Origin: Piper betle
Taxonomy: Eukaryota; Streptophyta; Magnoliopsida; Piperales; Piperaceae
Assembly (NCBI GenBank): GCA_033002965.1
Contig: JAURVB010012375.1
Coordinates: 1 to 64,000 of the forward strand
DNA length: 64,000 bases
Direction of reading: 5' to 3'
The notes beneath the pieces are model-generated. The model had not been told where the DNA came from. It searched no databases and worked only from the letters and a program-made list of their open reading frames with translations. Numbering within the stretch: position 1 is the stretch's first letter; every line of letters starts with the position of its first letter. This document shows positions 23,697 to 35,192 of the stretch, piece by piece. The translations under genes were made by a program, and so were the position numbers.

Positions 23697-25906
23697 TTTT
23701 ATTTGATTAGGCCCACGACCAGCCTCGGCCGAACTCGACAACGCCATCGACAGTCATCGCCGCCACAACTGCCCTTGTCATCACCACCATTGGGACGAGC
23801 TCGCCGAGATGGTGCCGACCGTTACCCCCAATTGCCTTGCCAAAATAGTGCTGGAAAACCATCGGAACAATCGCCGAAAAACCACCGAACCCGCCAAAAA
23901 ACTGTTGGAACCTACCAGAAAACAAGATTCGCTGGAATTTAGTGGATCTTCCACTGAGCTAATCCAGTCGAACCCGATTGAGCTTAGGACACCATTGAGA
24001 GCAGAATTCGAGGTCCAAGACGCACAATAAAACCCGAGCTATCACCAATTGTCGACAACGTGAGGAATAACTACCTCCGAGTTCATTATTTAAAATTGAT
24101 GATTATTAGCACAACATATTAGGATTGATTAATTGATGTGATTAATGCCTAATTACGGATGAAGTGATAAGTGGCATGATTCGATTAATGGTGAATGAAT
24201 AGTAAGTGAGCTAATGGAGTAAATTGAGTTCAAACATGATAATTAATCACTACATGACTTAGAAAAATACAATAAAATTGGCATGAATAGGATTAGTTAG
24301 AATTATTTTTATGTTTATGATTATTTGACTGTTGATGGATGTTTGATTGTGTTGCGTGTAATGATCATGTTGAGTCTAATACATCATTCAGTTAGCAGCC
24401 ATTAGCTTATAGACTTAATGTGTGGTACGAAGTAGGAGCTCGCCGCCTAGGCACGTGCACACACTTGGAGCTTCTACTAGGTCCGTTTAGGACTCTTCTC
24501 TGTTTTACACTCTATTCTATCGTATGTTTGGTTTCTTACTTGCAGAACATGTTAAGTGGCATTTTATCGGATCCCATTTAACTCGGGCTATCTTAACAAA
24601 CTAGTTTTTGAGATTAATAACCCTCGATGATGAGATCCTTCGTGTCTATTTTCAAAAATAAGATCCACCACAAGTTGCCTTCGGGCCTATTGTATTAATC
24701 CCAACCCAAACTTATATATATATAGTTTTCACATTTTTAGTGAGAGATGGAATGAAGGATATCGACGACCACGTCTTTAGATAGGGCGTGTGCTCGTCAA
24801 GTGGGCTCTGGAGCTGGGGAGGACCCACTTCATCCCGTGGGATCCCGATAACTCCACGTTTGAGTTCCTCACACCCAGAGAATGTGGAGGCTTACAGGTA
24901 CTATTAAGTACATCGTATGTACGGACTTGTGGTTCAAAGGATACTGAAGGCGATTGCCTGAGAGTACTCGGCCTTCGTGCTCAAGGCCAGGAGCAACATG
25001 GAGGATGCTAAGATGAATGAAAATGAAATTGATGCAAAAAGCGATAGATGAAATGACCAAGGAAAGAGAATGATATGGAAAAGGGGACGCTGCCGCTTGA
25101 GGGCGACGGCTCCCATTAGTGCCCTTGTGAGAGTTCTTGAGGAAGTATATGATGCTTTTATTCAACAGGAAGGTTAGCTCTCCTATGCCAATTTGATATT
25201 AGTTATTTTCTGGACCAGTAACACTCATTACTAATTGCTTTTTATAATATATGTAGGTGATGAGCTTGATTGGATGTGCTAGCTTAGACAGAAGAGCAAT
25301 GAGGTCCCTTGCATACACACATATTTGATAATTGAATGTTTAATATTTTGTTTATGATTTTTTTATATTGAAACTGATGTGAGAAAATGCTAAGAGATGA
25401 TGATATGCAGTGATTTAATGTTATAACATGATGATATGATGTGAATTATGAAGGGAATGCACAGGTGGGCTGAGATTAGAATTATGTGACCCAAGATTTC
25501 AGTGAATGATGCATATAGTAGATTAGAATTATGAGACCCAAGATTTCAGTGAATGGTGCATATAGTAGATTAGAATTATGTGTGAATGCTAATGTGCTAT
25601 ATATGTATGTATATATGTTGTATATGTCGTTTTGACAGGGTGGCCCCTAATTGAACTTTTAGGGGAGGTTCTGTCCATTTTAATTTGGAATTTTTATTCA
25701 TTTTATTGCAATTGTTATTGGCGTATGAATTGATTTTCATGTCATCCATATAGTAGCATGTTAGGGCTTTGTGCATTCATCTATGCATATAGCGAATTGT
25801 ATCTTCATCTTAAGACGCCAAGATTTGATCCGTACAAGTTGGGTTCGGGTGGGCCTATAACATTTCGGTTCAGTTCGTAAGCGTGAACTGGATTTGGGGT
25901 ATTACA
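23697..25906 (+). repeat. 5' LTR (truncated) of the Gypsy element
   Basis: Its first recognisable part is the end of the GC-rich block (GGCCGAACTCGACAACGCC), aligned to 30328-30345 in the right LTR. It retains GAGGAATAACTACCTCC, the TATA run at about 24714-24724, the GAGGCTTACAGGTACT block and the terminal GGTATTACA. The upstream 1 kb or more has been replaced by unrelated AT-rich DNA. Confidence 0.8.
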
Positions 25907-27120
25907 GTTTTAGTATCAGAGCCACTCTTGGTTAATTAAGATGCACGATACAATGTTAGGTGATGTGTGTACAAAGACTGCCTCGAGCCAAGCTGACAGG
26001 TTTGTTTTTCTCCTTTTTTTCATGCAGATTTTATCATATATTAGATGCATAACAGTGTGTTGATGACTTGATCAGAAATAAATTAAATTGGCCTTAGTTG
26101 AGCTGACAGGTTATTTCTATGGATTTTTATTAAGTTATCAGATTGGTTGCTCAGTTAGATGTGAGTAGAGTATGTGGTGCTAGCAGAGGTAGAATGGGTA
26201 TAAGATCCCATCTTATACCTGGACGTCAGTAGATGTCAGCGGGAATCTGATAGGCATGTCATGATGGGCTTAGAGACCCACCAGTTCTTTCCATTTCATA
26301 AGAGATTTGTATGAGTCAGGGTGTCCACATGTTTGGTCAGTTAAGGTTGAATTGGAGGTTGAACATGTGTCCGTCTTTTTGCATGTCACCACATTAGTCC
26401 TATTTCCATGGGACATGGTGTACATTATGGGAAGGAGTTTGAAGTATGGAGCTTGAAGAAAGAGTGCAGTACTAAGGAGCTTGAAGTATGGAGATATTGG
26501 CAAGTTAGTTGGCACATGAGATGGACTACCGAGTGACGACAAATCCTTAGGGATGAAGGCTGTGACTATGCCAATAGAACCACTAAAATACTTGGAGCAT
26601 AGATGAGAGTTTAGGTAGATGACTTGAAATAAACCACTTCCAAAAAATGGTAATGAATGAGGATGAGTAGGGAGGTAGATCGACAGTCCAATGGGCACTT
26701 CACCGCCTCCCCCTCTTCCACTAGTTTATGTCTGTCCTAATAGTATTTTTGGCTTCTCTTTGCCAGACAGAGGTCTTCATATGATAAGGAAAAGATCAGA
26801 ACCACCATTGCCTACGAGATTAGATATTCGACAGGAATTTACCAGAGATAAGGCACTAGATCAGTGATTACTGTTTGAGGGTCGTTCAGCACTGATAGAA
26901 GCAGCCACTCCAGATTTCAGGAGATTAGTATGGATTCAGCATAGGTTCACCATTGTATATCTCACTACTATGATTTGGACTTCTTCAGAATAGACAGGCA
27001 TAGTTGGACAACCTGAGCCGAGTTATTAGCTGCCAAGATATGTCAGAGACAATAGTGGTTTTACGATGTATACGAACATGATCAGAATTGTAGCATCTAG
27101 ATAGCATTGTTGCTGACAGA

Positions 27121-27240
27121 GTTGCACAACCACCGATCGAATTGCACAACCACCGTCCGATGTGCACAACCGCCGTTTAAGATGCACTACCACCGACCGA
27201 GTACACACTATCGCCATTTGTGTATTGCTCAACTACCGAT
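27121..27240 (+). repeat. Six degenerate 20-bp tandem units
   Basis: Units begin at 27121, 27141, 27161, 27181, 27201 and 27221; consensus near GTTGCACAACCACCGATCGA, the last two weaker. Lies within the non-coding interior of the Gypsy element. Because 20 is not a multiple of three the repeat cycles through all frames; in frame it would read H/Q- and P-rich peptide. Origin unknown. Confidence 0.75.
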
Positions 27241-29527
27241 CAACTAGATTAGCTAGATCATAGTGGATCAGAATTTGAGGAACAAGACATAGCTACAGTG
27301 GCGTCAACATAACATATAAGAGTTAGGAAAACCGAGGTTATTTTGATGAGATGAGATAAGATCTGACTTCACAGTTCTCTTGCAATTATTGTCTTGATCT
27401 GACACCCTAGGGTCAGATGTATATTGGAAGATAACCCCATCAGACACCATTAGCGATAGTCTCATAGGGATGCATATGGACAGGGTCAGAAAACATGATA
27501 GTATGACGTCCAGATAGGACATCCACAGTGACCAGATTGTTTAGATAGCATGATAGGACATTCATGAGCCACAACTAGCATACACAGATCAGGATGGTTA
27601 GTAGATGGTCACGCACGCAGTTTTACCTATTTAGCAATTGGCTAGCTAGCGAGAGGAATTTGACTTGTATTAGAGTATTGGGCATAGATAGAGGGTTAGT
27701 GAAGAAGTGTCTTTTAGAAGGATAATGATTCCCTTGTGTTTCACCTATCACGATTAGGTCCTTACCTTGAGACATAGGATTGAGCCTTGCCCTGTGTATA
27801 GAAGTACCTTCATGGTACTGATTAGGGTTAACAGTGTAGGTCGGTATTAGTAGACCGATCTTACGATGATGGATTTCACCCCAGCTTGAGAATGATGCAA
27901 ATAGAGACTTTAGATAGAACAGACCATCCTGACCAGATAGAGTGATACTAGGTATGTTCATCTTGATTGATAGTTTTGCTTGAGAGTCTACCACAGCGGT
28001 AGTAGTCATGTGAATCAAGATTAGTACTACAAATTGGTACGAGACGGTAGGTCATACACCACTGAAGAGCGGATGAGACACGTGTTAAAACTCACTATGA
28101 GCCCCCATAGACTTGAGGGGAGATAGTGGTTCCTTGGGTTGTTTAAACCCTGCCCGTTTAGAAGTGTGTGACTAGTACGGTATAGAGAAACACATACCTG
28201 CTATTAGCTGATTGAACTAGAGCCACATAGGAGCTGTTTCTAAGATATATCATTGATTGACTGTTCCACAGATTGATTACCTGTCGTATAGTAAATCGGT
28301 GATCTTAGAGACAAGTCTATAAACCTACTGATATTTTGGCCACACAATACGCTACATAGAGATTTCATCTCCCCTGCCTCTTGCATATACATTGACCTTA
28401 CCATAGATCAGAGTGACACACCTATGTAACAGGTTTTTCTTAACGTAGTGGATTTCCCTTTTACCTAGAGTCAGATACCACTTGTGAGGATGTGATATCA
28501 CCTATTGAGAGTTCTTGAGCAGTGTGACCAGATTCTCACGAGACTCAATTTCCCTTCCTATAACCCAGAGATGTCAAACATAGTAAAATTTTCGCATGAG
28601 TATTTCCACACACCCCTTTAGATATACTAGTTATGCTATGAGTTGTCCAGATGATTGAGATGAGCAAACATTGACCAGAGCACGCACCACAGACTTGATG
28701 CGGATTTCGTAGTTCCATGCAGAGTATTTTCCATACTCCTTGAGACACGTTGTACATGTACAGGTGTTCTCACCTCCAGTTCGACACAGAGAGCTCTCCT
28801 TTAGAAATAGTTAGTGGTTGTATAGATAGCCATCAGAGACATAATATACATTAAGATCATAGCAGATGTGCTTGTTCTCATATAAACAAGAGTGAGATAC
28901 TTGACTCAGGACCAAGTCAACTAGGACCCGATGAGCGGCCCAATTCCTTATACAGGGACACTTGAGAGTTGGATCTAGGCTGGCCATAGTGAGCCATGCA
29001 TCTCATTAGTCTATACACCCGACCTAATAGGAGACTCATAACACACCATATGATGGTTGTAGGACTTAGGATGGAGTTTCCTGAGAGTATAGGTAGTTAA
29101 CTTTTATATCAATGAGGTTTAGAGAGACATGGGTAGATGTTAGTAGTAGGCCTTGCCCTCGACGTAGTCTTCCCAAATATAGCTCAAATCAACACTTTGC
29201 AATACTCTAGAGTGTCTGCTTGACCAACCCAGTAGGCCCTTAGGGGTGATTTAGGTTCTCCGCCGAGTTAGCAGTAAGGATCAGAATAGAAGAGAATGAT
29301 GATGGTAATGTCAGTCAGGCAAAGATAGATTAGAATCAGAATGTTTGATATTGATAGCATCACAAATAGAACTCGCCATGCTGGCACAACTAATGTCAGT
29401 GAAGATGTACATGACTATTAAAGAGTAGAGGATATAGCTGATGTGTATCTAACTTTTAGGTTCCAATTTCAGTAGAACTTCCTTCGGTTAAAATTTTGAG
29501 GACGAAATTGTTATAAGGAGGGAAGGT

Positions 29528-30806
29528 TGTAAAACCTACGACTAGAGTCAGGGTTTTATAGTTGTTAGCCGATCGGTTTGACCATAATTCAAGTCAGTTC
29601 AGCTTTCAAAACACTTGCGTAGGGCCGAGGCTGACCATGTACACGTGCTATGAGGGTTCATATATAGTATTTAATGATAGTGTCAAATACGCATGAGCAG
29701 ACTGAGTTATCAGCCGATATGAGAGTATATAGTTGATTATATGATTTTTTTCTTCATTTTGTGACCGTAGAATTAGTTTAGGCTGAATAATACATTAGGA
29801 CTCCGTTGGATCGTATTCGGGTGAATTATTAGTTATAGAGCATATCATTTAGATGTTTTGGTATTTGTATTATTTTACGGGATTTTCCACATTTTTTAAA
29901 TTTTTTTAAGATTTATTATGAGTTAGTTATTATTTTTTACTCGAGTAAGACCCGAGTCAAGTTTTATTTACGAGTTTGCCACCGGAGTATTTCTTCCCCC
30001 CTCCCCCCTCACACTTCTCTGCTTCAAACCCTAGTCGCCCCCCATACCGTCGCCCCTGCCGCTGCCGGCGCCGCCCTGCCGTCGATCGACGCCGCCCAAC
30101 CCCGCCGTGCCGTCGCAGTACCCTCCCGACCATCCCCGGCCCCCTTTTGGCCGCCACGACCCCGGAATCGCCCGCGAACGCGCGACGTTACGGGCGTGAT
30201 TCCGCCGCCGTCCGGGCCGCGTCGCCCCCGCCGTGACGCCGAGGACCATCTCTTCGACCTCCTCGACGTTTCCCCTCTACCTAGCACCGCCATCGAGGCC
30301 GGCCGTGGGCCCGATCGAAGTGACCGACCGCCCCGGCCGAACTCGACGCCATCGTCGGTGGTCATCGCCGCCGCGGCCGCCCTTGTCGTCACCACCGTTG
30401 GGACGACCTCGCGGAGACGGTGCCGACGTTACCCCCGATTGCCCTACCGGAATAGTCGCCGGAAAATTGTCGGAACAGTCGCCGGCAAACCACTGAACCC
30501 GCCTGAAAACTCCGTAGAGTTCGGTGGATCTTCTGCGGAGCTGCAGAGCTCATCCAGTCCAACCTGATCAAGCTTCGGACACCCTTGAGTGCCGAATTTG
30601 AGGTGTGAGATGTGCAACGAAACCCAAGCCATCGCCGACGACACGAGGTATAATTACCTCCAATTTAATTATTTAAAATTAATGATGGTTAGTACAGCAT
30701 GTTAAGATTGATTAATGAATTTGATTAATATCTAATTATAGATGAAGTAATAAATGACATGATTTGATTAATGGTGAATGAATAGTAAGTGAGCTAATGA
30801 AGTAAA
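29528..30806 (+). repeat. 3' LTR (truncated) of the Gypsy element
   Basis: Begins TGTAAAACC directly after the polypurine tract. Contains the AT-rich U3 block (29785-29960), the very GC-rich block (30000-30560) and GAGGTATAATTACCTCC. It stops at about 30806 inside GAATAGTAAGTGAGCTAATG, a point matched at about 24195-24215 in the left LTR, so roughly the last 1.7 kb is missing. Confidence 0.8.
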
Positions 30807-30828
30807 CATAAGAAAACATACACCAATC

Positions 30829-30977
30829 AAAAGGAAGTTTGAAAGTCTAAAAATACCGGTTATTATGTAACACCGGTCATGATCTATTTTGTTCAACCCA
30901 ATCAAATCAAAAAATAAAATATTTCATGACTGGTGTTATATGATAACCGGTATTTTTAGACTTTCAAATTTCCTTTT
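30829..30977. repeat. Fold-back inverted repeat (MITE-like), 53-bp arms
   Basis: Left arm 30829-30881 and right arm 30924-30977 are reverse complements with about four mismatches over 53 bp; the 42-bp loop is AT-rich. Arms contain TTTGAAAGTCTAAAAATACC and ACCGGTTAT. A transcript would form a long hairpin. It lies at the truncated edge of the Gypsy LTR and about 0.7 kb upstream of the TIM14 start codon. No target duplication could be fixed, so it may be a MITE or an inverted duplication. Confidence 0.8.
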
Positions 30978-31025
30978 TATTATCTCCACCGCCTTCTTTC
31001 CTTTTTATTATCTCCACCGCCTTTT
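30970..31025. repeat. Short tandem duplication, about 29 bp twice
   Basis: TTCCTTTTTATTATCTCCAC and CGCCTT occur twice in direct tandem (about 30968-30996 and 30997-31025), overlapping the end of the right fold-back arm. Confidence 0.8.
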
Positions 31026-31698
31026 TATTTTGCTAATGATTTTTATTGTAGGTGTTGAAAGTAGATTTTTTGGTAGTTCATATCTGAAACAAGCAGCGTA
31101 AGGTGTATTCGGGTTTATCAGTCATTGCTTTAGGACTACCACACATCATGAGTGAAAGATGTAATGTGTTTATCATGGCGGGAAAAGTTTGCTTAGCATG
31201 AATCCGTGTCATCAACATTAATGACATTATATAGACCTTATCCTAGCTAGGCAGAGGGGTGGATTGTATGATTGCTTTCACTATTAAATAGGTCACTCAC
31301 AGGGGCCAATTATAACATTTTTTGTTAAATGTCTATTTGTATTAATCTTGAAAGAGATAATAATATAGAGTTTGAAGCTTTAACTGAATTATCATTGATT
31401 GAATTTTAAATTTCTTAGGTCTACATCATATGGTGATTGCTTATTGAGTAATAGTAATGTAATGCATTCATTATCTTCAATTGCTGATAATGTATGTTTT
31501 TGTTTGGGTATATAACAGGTCTATCACCATTGTAGGTGATAAAGAAGGTGGGCAGCTTTAATTTTACTCATTTTTCCGTGATTCCAGTCGGACAAGGTTT
31601 TCCCCAAAAAACTGGTTTCTGAGTGCTATCTTTCAATAGCTTCTTAGTTGCCATCAACACCCCACAAAGCAGAACCTAAGACATTCTCTCTTGCACGA
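31026..31698 (+). other. 5' flank and leader of the TIM14 gene
   Basis: No separate gene. The region before the ATG exon should hold the promoter and possibly a leader intron; ACATTATATAGACC near 31225-31238 is a candidate TATA box, but its distance from the ATG would require a long or spliced leader. Not provable from sequence alone. Confidence 0.35.
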
Positions 31699-33149
31699 AT
31701 GGTAAATTAAATAAACTCTTTATGATTTTTGAAATTTTTTGGATAACCATCAGTAGTTCTCTAACATCCATTGACATTTGTATCTATAATCTCCACTTTT
31801 GCATATGAATATATTATGTACATAACAATCTATAGTATTCAAATTTATGATTTCCACTTTTGCATATAAATTTTTTTTCTATATAGTCCAATCATTCAAA
31901 TTTATATGTTTAGGTGTATACTTTCAGTTTTTGTCAATAATATTTTGACTTAATAATCCAATAACAGATTAATCCCAAGTCACTGTGGCCCTAGAAATTT
32001 TTTAGGTGATTTGGATTCTCTTCCTAAGCACTTATTGGGGTGTGTAGTAGTTATCTTGGGCAATTGTGGCTTCTTTGATCACATCTGAGAGCAGAGATTT
32101 TGGATGCATATACATGTTTGTTTTCACCTTATGGTTGCCATTTTTCCTGGTGAATGCAATGTATAATATTTTCAATTATGTGAATTTTCTAAGTGCATCT
32201 GTTATGTCTTTGCTGACCAAAATGAGAATGAAGGAGATATCCAAATCTTTTGACAAGTAGTGTAGTAGATGAGAAAATCTGCAAATGATTCATCTGGAGG
32301 GCTTTCTTATCAAGAATGGCATGTTGTTGATTGTGTTTTCTTCTTTTTTTATACACAGGCTACTCCTTTACTAGCGGGACTTGCTGTGGCAGCAACTGCT
32401 ATTGCAGGAAGATATGGGATCCAAGCTTGGCAGGCATTTAAAGCTCGGCCAGTTGTACCTCGTATGCGTCGATTCTATGATGGTGGATTTCAGCCCACAA
32501 TGACAAGAAGAGAAGCAGCCCTTATACTTGGCATAAGGTTAGTGCAGCTCAGATTGGATAGTTGAAAAATGCCATCATTCATAATCTTGAATGTCTTTCT
32601 GTTTCAATGGTCTGTAAATGGTGAATATTTTGGTTTATCATGCGCAAAATTGCTAAGTTTAAAATCCATAATGGGAAAATTTTCCGTGTAGCTTGCAGCC
32701 CCCTATAATAATTCGCATGAGATCTTTCCACCTAATTTGCCAGTGCATTTGTATCTCAAATTCTCTTTTATGGGATGCAAAACTAGTGATATCTGTATTC
32801 AATTACGTTTTGGATGTGAAAAAGACTTCCTGGATGCACAGGAGAAGATTTATATTTGCTTTTAGGCTTGTAGACATTAATTTAAGTTTACCATGTTTGT
32901 TTGGTGTCTCAAGAAAGAAAGATTATTGTGAAGTTTACATCCGTTCTGATTCACTGGTTATCTGTCTGATTTTCCTCATTCGTACATGACAGGGAGAGTG
33001 TGTCAGCTGACAAAGTAAAGGAAGCGCATAGGAAAGTGATGGTTGCAAACCACCCTGATGCTGGCGGCAGCCATTACTTGGCATCCAAAATTAATGAAGC
33101 CAAGGATATTTTGCTTGGAAAGGCAAAAAGCAGTGGGTCTGCTTTTTGA
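31699..33149 (+). CDS. TIM14: TIM14 (Pam18) J-protein of the mitochondrial inner membrane import motor, three exons
   Basis: TIM14/Pam18 anchors in the inner membrane and stimulates mtHsp70 ATPase to drive preprotein import through TIM23. Exons: 31699-31701 (only the ATG, followed by donor GTAAAT), 32359-32537 (acceptor TACACAG, donor GTTAGT) and 32993-33149 (acceptor TGACAG, stop TGA 33147-33149). The joined frame is 339 nt, 112 residues, the usual plant length. A hydrophobic N-terminal segment (about residues 3-18, [15 protein letters not shown]) is the membrane anchor; [14 protein letters not shown] follows; then [15 protein letters not shown] and the J domain with the HPD tripeptide at residues 81-83 ([10 protein letters not shown]), ending KSSGSAF. 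All splice sites are canonical, phases agree and no lesion is visible. An ATG-like frame at 32269 is intron read-through. Near certain as family; intactness likely. Confidence 0.93.
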
Positions 33150-33695
33150 TACAGGGTATCAATTAACATGATCTTCTTGTAATAGCCTTTTCCTATCATA
33201 TTGCTGAGCCTAAATTTTGTTTGAAATTGACATAATATTGGCTTTGAAAATACTTTATTTCCTTCCATGTGAAGTCTTGTTAATGTTTGTTTTTTCTTAC
33301 GAAGTAAGAACATGGTAAAACTCTCAACCAAAAAAATGTTTCATGATTTGTAATGACTCAAATATTACTTCAGCGAGTAATTTTCTTGTCTCGATGAGAT
33401 GGCTCCATTGTTAACTGTCATTTTGATGATCTTGTGCAATTTCTGTCATTAACCATCTCCTTTTATCGCAAAGTTTAATTATTTCCATAGCTGTTGAATT
33501 ATTGGAGAGATAAGTTTCTTTATATGAATTGCCAACAAGCATCTTTGATTCATGATCGCGTACGTATGTCTTCGTTTTTTATGGCCTCATTTGGAATTTA
33601 TGTAGTGGCTTAAACTAGAGTTCAAAAGCATTGCTCCATACACGTTTGATTTTTCTCGAATAAACATATATTTTTATAAAACTTTGCGGAGTTGC
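33150..33695. other. 3' flank of TIM14, no gene seen
   Basis: AT-rich sequence holding the presumed 3' UTR of TIM14. No other feature recognised before the Mutator-like element target duplication at 33696. Confidence 0.5.
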
Positions 33696-33706
33696 GGTCC
33701 CAATCA

Positions 33707-34444
33707 TAGTTGCATGACTCGGCCGATTCATCGGCGGCGATCCGATTTAAAAAATAACGTGAATCGGCTAGGCTCGAATCGGTCCGCGAATCGGCCGATT
33801 TTAGCCCGCGGCAAGCGGCGGCGACGGGCGACTGGGGGGGGGGGCGGAGGGCAACGGCGGCGTGGGATGGGGCGAGCGACGACGAGCGGCCGGGGCGGCG
33901 AGGCGGGGTGGGGCGTGCGGCGAGGGTGGGGCCGGGCGGGGCGGAGGCGAGGCGAGTGCAGGGGGGCGACGAGGCAGCGTAGCGGTGGCGGAGGGCGAGC
34001 GACGGGGCGGCGACGGGGCGGGATAAGGGGCGAGGGGGGCGACAGGGCAAAAGGTGCAGGCGAGGGCGGCGGCGGCGGCGGTGGCGGCGGCGGCGGCATG
34101 TGGGCAGCAGAACGAGGGATGAAATGATAGGATGGCATTCTCGTAATTAAAAGTTGACTCAACTCCGACTCGAGTAAAAAATAATAACTAACTCCAAATA
34201 ATTTTAAAAAAATCCAAAAATATAAAAAAATATCATAAAATATAATACACATTATAACATGAAAATTACATTAGAATGACATATTTTATACTAATAACCT
34301 ACTAATTTTGATTAAGTTGAAATTTTTGTATAGGACCGATTCAGAGCTGATTCAACTGAATCGATTCCTGTTCGATTTAGACCGATTCCGATTCCGATTC
34401 CGACTTCTTCAAAAACCGATTCTGATTCTAATTTTTACAACCAT
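33707..34444 (-). mobile_element. Mutator-like non-autonomous element, copy 2 (inverted relative of copy 1)
   Basis: A 738-bp element flanked by perfect 11-bp GGTCCCAATCA (33696-33706 and 34445-34455). Plus-strand left end TAGTTGCATGAC; right end ACAACCAT, so its ends ATAGTTGCA and ATGGTTGTA form a short imperfect terminal inverted repeat if one ambiguous A is given to the element. The minus strand follows the order of copy 1: CCGATT/AATCGG-rich ends, a segment like the Gypsy U3 (34140-34300), then a GC-rich block (33830-34100). Termini repeat GATTCCGATTCCGATTCC. No transposase. The glycine- and proline-rich frames on both strands are compositional. Confidence 0.72.
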
Positions 34445-34544
34445 GGTCCCAATCAATAGATGTCTTGACCGTACGTCTACTTATTTTAAGTGTTTTTTTA
34501 AAATACTTATTACCTGAATTTATTTGGTTTTGTTTGCATCTTTA

Positions 34545-35184
34545 CAAAGACAGTCCAGATCTATTATTAAAAAAACCCATACCTCCCCCCAATGACGCTG
34601 GTGGTCGTCGAGCAGCCCGTGCTGGCTACTGGTAGCCCTATCTAGCTGCGCTTGGACTAATCTTGATGTAGTCGTCACCCCGCTGTGCTCCACCTAGACC
34701 TCACTGTCTTGCCACAGCCACCACCCCTTCCTGACTCCCTCACGACCTCGTCGTACTACCCTGGTTGTGGCTAGAGAAATTTTGGTTTTTTATTTATATG
34801 CGATCGGATCTGGCCGTTACTGGCTTGGTCTGGCTGCCATGGGCTTGACCTCGCCGATCCCCCAACCAGATTTGGCTAGGGGAAGGCCAAACCTTACTTG
34901 CGATGGCCAGGGCCAAATCCTACCTGCGACGGCTAGATTTGACCAGTAGTAGCCCAATCTAGCCACACAACAAAGCAAAAAAATTAAATTTTTTGTGGCT
35001 GTGCGGCCCCATCAAGTTGTGGCTGAGCCACATCTGATCACGGGCAGCCAAGTGTGGTCACCTCATAGCCAAATTTGACTGGTGGGCCCTAGACATGGCC
35101 GTTTGGGGCCGGATGTAGCCGGCACAGTGGCCGCTGGAGTCAGGTGAGAGTTTATTATTTTTTAAATAGAAAAATAGATCTGGT
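34545..35184. mobile_element. GC-rich DNA element with 11-bp terminal inverted repeats
   Basis: CCAGATCTATT (34555-34565) is repeated inverted as AATAGATCTGG (35173-35183), extended imperfectly inward by A/T runs. The octamer CATCTTTA stands on both sides (34537-34544 and 35185-35192), a possible target duplication. The interior is GC-rich against AT-rich surroundings, with many variants of TCTGGCC and GCCAAATTTG but no transposase or convincing frame. Likely a non-autonomous hAT- or Mutator-type element; the class is not settled. Confidence 0.5.
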
Positions 35185-35192
35185 CATCTTTA

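Larger units (their letters stand above)
23697..30806 (+). mobile_element. Ty3/Gypsy element (family 1), both LTRs truncated, interior without gag-pol
   Basis: Left LTR 23697-25906 (5' part missing, end GGGGTATTACA). Then TAGTATCAGAGCC (25911-25923), an initiator-Met-tRNA primer-binding site with one change. Interior about 25907-29527. Before the right LTR is TTTTGAGGACGAAATTG, then the polypurine AAGGAGGGAAGG (29515-29526), the 3' end expected of Tekay/Del-type chromoviruses. Right LTR 29528-30806 starts TGTAAAACC and is cut off at its 3' side. The 3.6-kb interior yields no recognisable Gag, protease, RT, RNase H or integrase in any frame, so the copy is non-autonomous or extremely decayed. 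Confidence 0.8.

Noticed and set aside
26270..26698. 142-codon minus-strand frame in the Gypsy interior
   Set aside because: Antisense to the element, no domain, no promoter context; long only by chance in stop-poor sequence.
27623..28018. 131-codon minus-strand frame in the Gypsy interior
   Set aside because: Antisense, no recognisable motif, flanked by non-coding retroelement sequence.
32269..32565. Open frame that appears to start TIM14 with a longer N-terminus
   Set aside because: Its first 30 codons lie in intron 1 up to the acceptor TACACAG at 32358; the ATG at 31699-31701 with donor GTAAAT gives the exact family length.
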